From: Eubacteriales bacterium
Lineage (GTDB): Bacteria > Bacillota > Clostridia > Lachnospirales > Lachnospiraceae
Assembly (NCBI GenBank): GCA_030536755.1
Contig: JAUNPJ010000003.1
Location: 1 to 64,000, forward strand
Direction of reading: 5' to 3'
DNA: 64,000 bases
The position numbers and the translations under genes are program-made. Within the stretch, counting starts at the first letter, position 1. Every line of letters starts with the position of its first letter. A model generated the notes under the pieces. It worked only from the letters and a program-made list of their open reading frames with translations. It was not told the DNA's origin and did no database searches. Below, one piece after another: positions 60,724 to 64,000 of the stretch.

Positions 60724-61359
60724 GATTTGAAACGAACTGCCCTGTCCTGGTGTGGAAGTGACGCGGATATTTCCGCCGTGTGCTTCCACGACTTGTTTGG
60801 CAATGGGAAGGCCAAGTCCGGTGCCTTCCTTTTTGTGTGTGACAAAGGGATCAAACAGAGTGGAAAGATATTCTTTCGGAATCCCACATCCATCATCTGT
60901 GATTGTCAGAAGAAGCTGTCCCTGTTCTTCCTGTGCGCGGATGGAGATTGTTCCCTCTGCCTGGATGGCTTCCGATGCGTTGCGCACAATATTTAAAATT
61001 GCTTCACGCAGTTTCACCTTATCTACTTCCATGGAAGGAAGTACGGAAACGACTTCATAGTCCAGCGTGATGTTCAGGTAAGTAAGCGTTGGGCGCATGG
61101 AATCTGCAACTGATTTCAGATATGTATTCATGTCGATGGTCTCTTGGTTCAGCCGGAATGCATTGTTGTATTTGGACAGTTCATTCAGCAGATCAATCAG
61201 AAATTCCATATTTTCCTGAATATCTTCCCAGTAATCAAACTGTTCTACCTGTGGATATTTCGCTGCCATCATCTGCAGAAAGCTGTTGATGAGGGTAACG
61301 GGATTTCGTATCTCGTGTGAGATCTTTGAGAGTGTAAATTCAAATTCTTCTTTCTTCAT
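60703..61359 (-). CDS. Small soluble sensor histidine kinase
   Basis: A 218-residue kinase consisting only of the HisKA dimerisation domain (His15 in SHEIRNPVTLI) and the HATPase domain. The N box is NIVRNASEAI, G1 is DDGCGIP, F is LFDPFVTHKKEG and G2 is GTGLGLPIAK. There is no sensor, membrane helix or linked response regulator. The layout resembles sporulation-type KinB/KinE catalytic cores, but the input must come from another protein. The gene is monocistronic. Confidence 0.88.
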   Translation of the reverse strand: MKKEEFEFTLSKISHEIRNPVTLINSFLQMMAAKYPQVEQFDYWEDIQENMEFLIDLLNELSKYNNAFRLNQETIDMNTYLKSVADSMRPTLTYLNITLDYEVVSVLPSMEVDKVKLREAILNIVRNASEAIQAEGTISIRAQEEQGQLLLTITDDGCGIPKEYLSTLFDPFVTHKKEGTGLGLPIAKQVVEAHGGNIRVTSTPGQGSSFQISLPVHH

Positions 61360-61434
61360 GTTCGTGAAAACCTCCTCAAACTATTCTATGTATAATAATA
61401 CGAATGTAAAACCAAATCATAACAGGTGATTTTC

Positions 61435-61578
61435 GTTACTGTTCACACGGCACTATCCCGCGAGGTGTTTTGGCATGAATATGCCAAAATCCCGAGACAT
61501 ACAAGCCAAAATTCCATTGCCGAAGGCAATCTGGAATGAATTTTGGCTAAGTTACTGTGAACGGAGTGAACAGTAACT
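61435..61578. repeat. Structured inverted-repeat element (MITE-like or RNA element)
   Basis: Outer 12-bp perfect inverted repeats GTTACTGTTCAC / GTGAACAGTAAC (61435-61446 and 61566-61577) enclose hairpin TTTTGGCAT-GAAT-ATGCCAAAA (61468-61489). A second hairpin has arms AGCCAAAATTC / GAATTTTGGCT (61504-61514 and 61538-61548), with an inner ATTGCC-GAA-GGCAAT. A third has arms AGTTACTGT / ACAGTAACT. It fills most of the 330-bp gap between the kinase and HIT genes. No ORF is present. Confidence 0.75.
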
Positions 61579-61636
61579 GATTTTCAGAAAAATCCACCGT
61601 ACATTCCGGAAAAATGTACTGTAACGAAAGAAAATA

Positions 61637-61645
61637 TGCTATACT
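61637..61645 (+). promoter_or_regulatory. Extended -10 promoter of the HIT gene
   Basis: TGCTATACT fits an extended -10 (TGN-TATAAT); the -35 is weak. Confidence 0.5.
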
Positions 61646-61689
61646 AGGGACACTTAAAAGTAATTTTATGCATAGGAGGGTATGGACAA

Positions 61690-62097
61690 ATGAATGATTG
61701 TATTTTTTGTAAAATTGCGAATGGAGAGATTCCTGCAGCTACGATTTATGAGGATGATGATTTTCGCGTGATTCTTGATCTTGGTCCTGCAAGCAAAGGT
61801 CATGCATTGATTTTGCCGAAGACGCATGCGGCAAATATTTATGAACTGCCGGATGAACTGGCTGCAAAAGCAATGATTCTGGCGAAAAAAATGGCAGCAA
61901 AAATGACGGATAAGCTGGAATGCGATGGATTTAACATTGTGCAGAACAATGGAGAGGTTGCAGGTCAGACTGTTTTTCATTTCCATATGCATCTGATTCC
62001 GAGATATGCAAATGACGGCGTAAAGCTTGGATGGGTGCCAGGTACATTGACGGATGAAGTAAAGGAAGAAGTGTTGGAAAAGTTACATGAAGAATAG
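61690..62097 (+). CDS. HIT-family nucleotide hydrolase
   Basis: A 135-residue histidine-triad protein of the Hint/adenosine phosphoramidase type. Marks are an N-terminal CIFCKIANGEIPA with a Cys pair, and the triad HFHMHLIPR. AGGAGG precedes ATG 61690. It hydrolyses nucleoside phosphoramidates in known family members; the physiological substrate is unclear. It is 24 bp ahead of the sigma factor gene, possibly cotranscribed. Confidence 0.95.
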   Translation: MNDCIFCKIANGEIPAATIYEDDDFRVILDLGPASKGHALILPKTHAANIYELPDELAAKAMILAKKMAAKMTDKLECDGFNIVQNNGEVAGQTVFHFHMHLIPRYANDGVKLGWVPGTLTDEVKEEVLEKLHEE

Positions 62098-62121
62098 ACG
62101 GTTCTACAGGAGATGCAGAAA

Positions 62122-62637
62122 ATGAATTTGGAAAATTATATGGAAATTTACCAAAAGTATTTCAGGTTTGCGCGTAAGGTGGCTTACGATGTTGTGAGAA
62201 ATTATCATCTGGCAGGCGACATTGTGCAGGATGTGTTTGCCGAGATGTTTGAAAAGAGAGGGAAATTGGATGCAGAGCAAATTAAGTACTGGATTGTGCT
62301 GAATGTCAACAGAAGAGCGATCGATCAGCTTCGCAAACCCTATCAAAGGATGGAAGAGTGGAGGAACGGAGAAATCGTAAGTCCGTTGCTCAGTCCGATT
62401 CAGCCGGAAGAAATCGTGTTGAGAAAAGAAGAGGCAGAATTTCAGAAAACAGCATTGATATGTCTGAAGGAACACAATGCTGACTGGTATGACATTCTGA
62501 TGCGAATTGTTATTGGAGATGAAAGTTACCAGGATCTGGCACTGGCCTACGGAATGAAGGTAGAAACGCTTCGTGTGCAGGTAAGCCGTGCCAGAAAATG
62601 GCTGGATAAAAAAGTTTATGAATTTTATGAGGATTAG
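62122..62637 (+). CDS. ECF-like RNA polymerase sigma factor
   Basis: A 171-residue sigma-70-family protein with region 2 (about 12-75: [44 protein letters not shown]) and region 4 (about 115-165: [33 protein letters not shown]). The start is ATG 62122, eight bases after AGGAG; ATG 62113 is too close. No anti-sigma gene is adjacent; the truncated DUF4179 gene 15 kb away is the only anti-sigma-like frame in the window. It overlaps the murG end by four bases. Confidence 0.9.
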   Translation: MNLENYMEIYQKYFRFARKVAYDVVRNYHLAGDIVQDVFAEMFEKRGKLDAEQIKYWIVLNVNRRAIDQLRKPYQRMEEWRNGEIVSPLLSPIQPEEIVLRKEEAEFQKTALICLKEHNADWYDILMRIVIGDESYQDLALAYGMKVETLRVQVSRARKWLDKKVYEFYED

Positions 62638-63701
62638 TGGCTCACACAGTCCTCAATCAAATCGGTAATTTTGGTGATGGAATCGATGGAGTTGGACTGC
62701 TTCATAACCGTGATAAAGTCGTTCCGCTTCTCATAAAGGGTATGAATGGTTTCGAGGAGTTTTTCATCGGTGATCTCTTCTTCCTCAAGAACCATGCTGT
62801 AGCCCTGTTTTTCGAAAGAACGGGCATTGAGGATCTGATCTCCGCGGCTTGCTTTGGCGGACAGCGGAATCAGAAGGTTTGGTTTCTGGAGAGCAAGAAT
62901 CTCACAGATGGCATTGGCTCCCGCGCGTGATACGACGATATCGGCAAGTGCGAATAAGTCGGCCAGTTCTTTTTTGATGTACTCAAACTGAATATACCCT
63001 TCGGTGTTTTGCAGGGATTCATCCAGCTTGCCTTTTCCGCAGAGATGTACAACCTGGAAATCTTTCAGCAGTTCTGGAAGAATCTTGCGCATACTGTCAT
63101 TGACAGCAGCGGCGCCGAGGCTTCCGCCGATGATCATGATCACAGGTTTGTTGGCAGTAAAGCCGCAGAATTTCAGGGCTTCCAGTCTGTCGCCGGAGAG
63201 AAGCTCCTGGCGAATCGGTGTGCCCGTGAGGACTGCTTTTTCTTCCGGGAGGTGTTTGATCGTTTCCGGGAAATTGCAGCATACTTTTGTGGCAGATGGA
63301 ATGGCGAGCTTGTTGGCAAGCCCCGGTGTCATGTCAGATTCATGGATGATGGCCGGGATTTTGCAGCCTTTGGCAGCAACGACTACAGGGACAGTGACAA
63401 AGCCGCCCTTGGAGAAGACAACGTCTGGTTTGAGCTTCTTTAACAGCTTGCGCGACTGTGCGTAGCCTTTCAGAACCTTGAACGGGTCAGAAAAATTCTT
63501 CAGATCGAAGTAGCGGCGCAATTTGCCGGAAGAGATTCCGTAGTAAGGGATGTTCATCTCTTCGATTAGTTTTTTCTCGATTCCATCCAGAGAACCGATG
63601 TAGGAAATTTCATAGCCCAGCTCTTTGAGTCTGGGGATTAATGCGATGTTGGGTGTAACATGGCCGGCAGTACCGCCGCCAGTAAGTACGATATGTTTCA
63701 T
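62634..63701 (-). CDS. murG: UDP-GlcNAc:lipid I GlcNAc transferase MurG
   Basis: A 355-residue GT28 glycosyltransferase that converts lipid I to lipid II at the inner face of the membrane for peptidoglycan synthesis. Marks: [42 protein letters not shown] and [17 protein letters not shown]. The start is ATG 63701, preceded by GAGGAGG. It stands apart from the usual dcw cell-wall cluster, as in many Lachnospiraceae. Confidence 0.96.
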   Translation of the reverse strand: MKHIVLTGGGTAGHVTPNIALIPRLKELGYEISYIGSLDGIEKKLIEEMNIPYYGISSGKLRRYFDLKNFSDPFKVLKGYAQSRKLLKKLKPDVVFSKGGFVTVPVVVAAKGCKIPAIIHESDMTPGLANKLAIPSATKVCCNFPETIKHLPEEKAVLTGTPIRQELLSGDRLEALKFCGFTANKPVIMIIGGSLGAAAVNDSMRKILPELLKDFQVVHLCGKGKLDESLQNTEGYIQFEYIKKELADLFALADIVVSRAGANAICEILALQKPNLLIPLSAKASRGDQILNARSFEKQGYSMVLEEEEITDEKLLETIHTLYEKRNDFITVMKQSNSIDSITKITDLIEDCVSH

Positions 63702-63810
63702 GGGGTTCCTCCTCACAGTATATTTCAAATGGTGTGTCTGCCGAAAAGACGGACATCTAAGAATACTATGAACCCCTTCGGATAAAATGTCAAGGACAGT
63801 TAGGAGCAAC

Positions 63811-64000
63811 ATGAAGAAAAAGGAACGTGTAGAGAAAACGAAAAATGAATATGAGGCTGAAAAGCTGGAGCGCAGGGCCATGAGGGGAATGGACCGCTTT
63901 CCGCAAGATCAGGAGGATGCAGTGAGGCGCCTGCGTGTGATGATGGAACAGTTTGACCGGGAGGGAAAGCTGACCGGGGAGGAGAGGGAGAAAATATTTG
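63811..64000 (+). CDS. Hypothetical protein, truncated by window end
   Basis: ATG 63811, with TAGGAG about five bases upstream, opens a frame that runs off the window. The visible 63 residues are highly charged and helical ([20 protein letters not shown], then [20 protein letters not shown]). No domain is recognised. It is divergent from murG. Confidence 0.6.
   Translation, partial: MKKKERVEKTKNEYEAEKLERRAMRGMDRFPQDQEDAVRRLRVMMEQFDREGKLTGEEREKIF

Overview
The window reads as chromosomal DNA of a Gram-positive anaerobe of the class Clostridia, most likely family Lachnospiraceae (gut Blautia/Ruminococcus/Dorea-like). This rests on strong AGGAGG-type ribosome binding sites, compact operons with frequent TTG/GTG starts, a clostridial citrate-lyase operon, a Firmicutes-type Tad pilus locus, a CIRCE-controlled Hsp20, a T-box-free TPP riboswitch upstream of thiC, and dispersed palindromic repeats of a kind common in this family. 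No taxonomic search could be run.

Layout. 1-275: a gene-poor edge with one copy of a short dispersed repeat. 285-731: YqeY. 822-4090: a MatC-like dicarboxylate permease and a DUF6282-type metal-dependent hydrolase, divergent from a LysR regulator. 4300-14970: a regulated promoter, an unrecognised 55-residue ORF, then one long operon: an aconitase-family hydratase, citrate lyase citDEF with its maturation genes citX, citG and citC, a GltD-like oxidoreductase and pyruvate kinase. It would carry a tricarboxylate (or citramalate) to acetate plus oxaloacetate/pyruvate. 15057-17486: yitT facing thiC, with a TPP riboswitch and terminator ahead of thiC. 17547-21664: sbcDC. 21646-26770: an amidohydrolase, a four-repeat lipoprotein, an SGNH hydrolase behind hsp20 (CIRCE over the promoter), an AEC permease and an RraA-family aldolase. 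26957-32185: LysR, then pxpBCA (5-oxoprolinase) and a DAACS glutamate/dicarboxylate symporter.

32312-39013 is the most unusual part: a 1536-residue protein joining an HD domain, a long helical region, a NadD-like nucleotidyltransferase, a possible GNAT-like segment and a phosphoribosyltransferase-like domain. It is tightly coupled to a malate/lactate-dehydrogenase-like protein and a flavodoxin-like protein with a Cys cluster. 39136-42680 is an aminotransferase, glutamate dehydrogenase and 2-hydroxyacid dehydrogenase operon. 42796-45357 is an atypical PEP/pyruvate-binding protein. 45360-47309 is a decayed zone: a palindromic repeat, a deleted and frameshifted AAA-ATPase/nuclease gene, and a 3'-truncated DUF4179 gene ending in the dispersed repeat that also occurs at 128-184.

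47266-50730: a RACo-like ASKHA ATPase and a beta-helix lipoprotein with 39-bp tandem repeats. 50767-60038: a Tad/Flp type IVb pilus operon (two prepilin peptidases, TadZ, TadA, TadB, TadC, Flp, DUF5702, two TadE-like proteins, DUF6382-FHA), with a palindrome over its -35 box. 60106-64000: a rhomboid protease, an orphan histidine kinase, a structured inverted-repeat element, a HIT protein, an ECF-like sigma factor, murG, and the start of an unknown gene running off the window.
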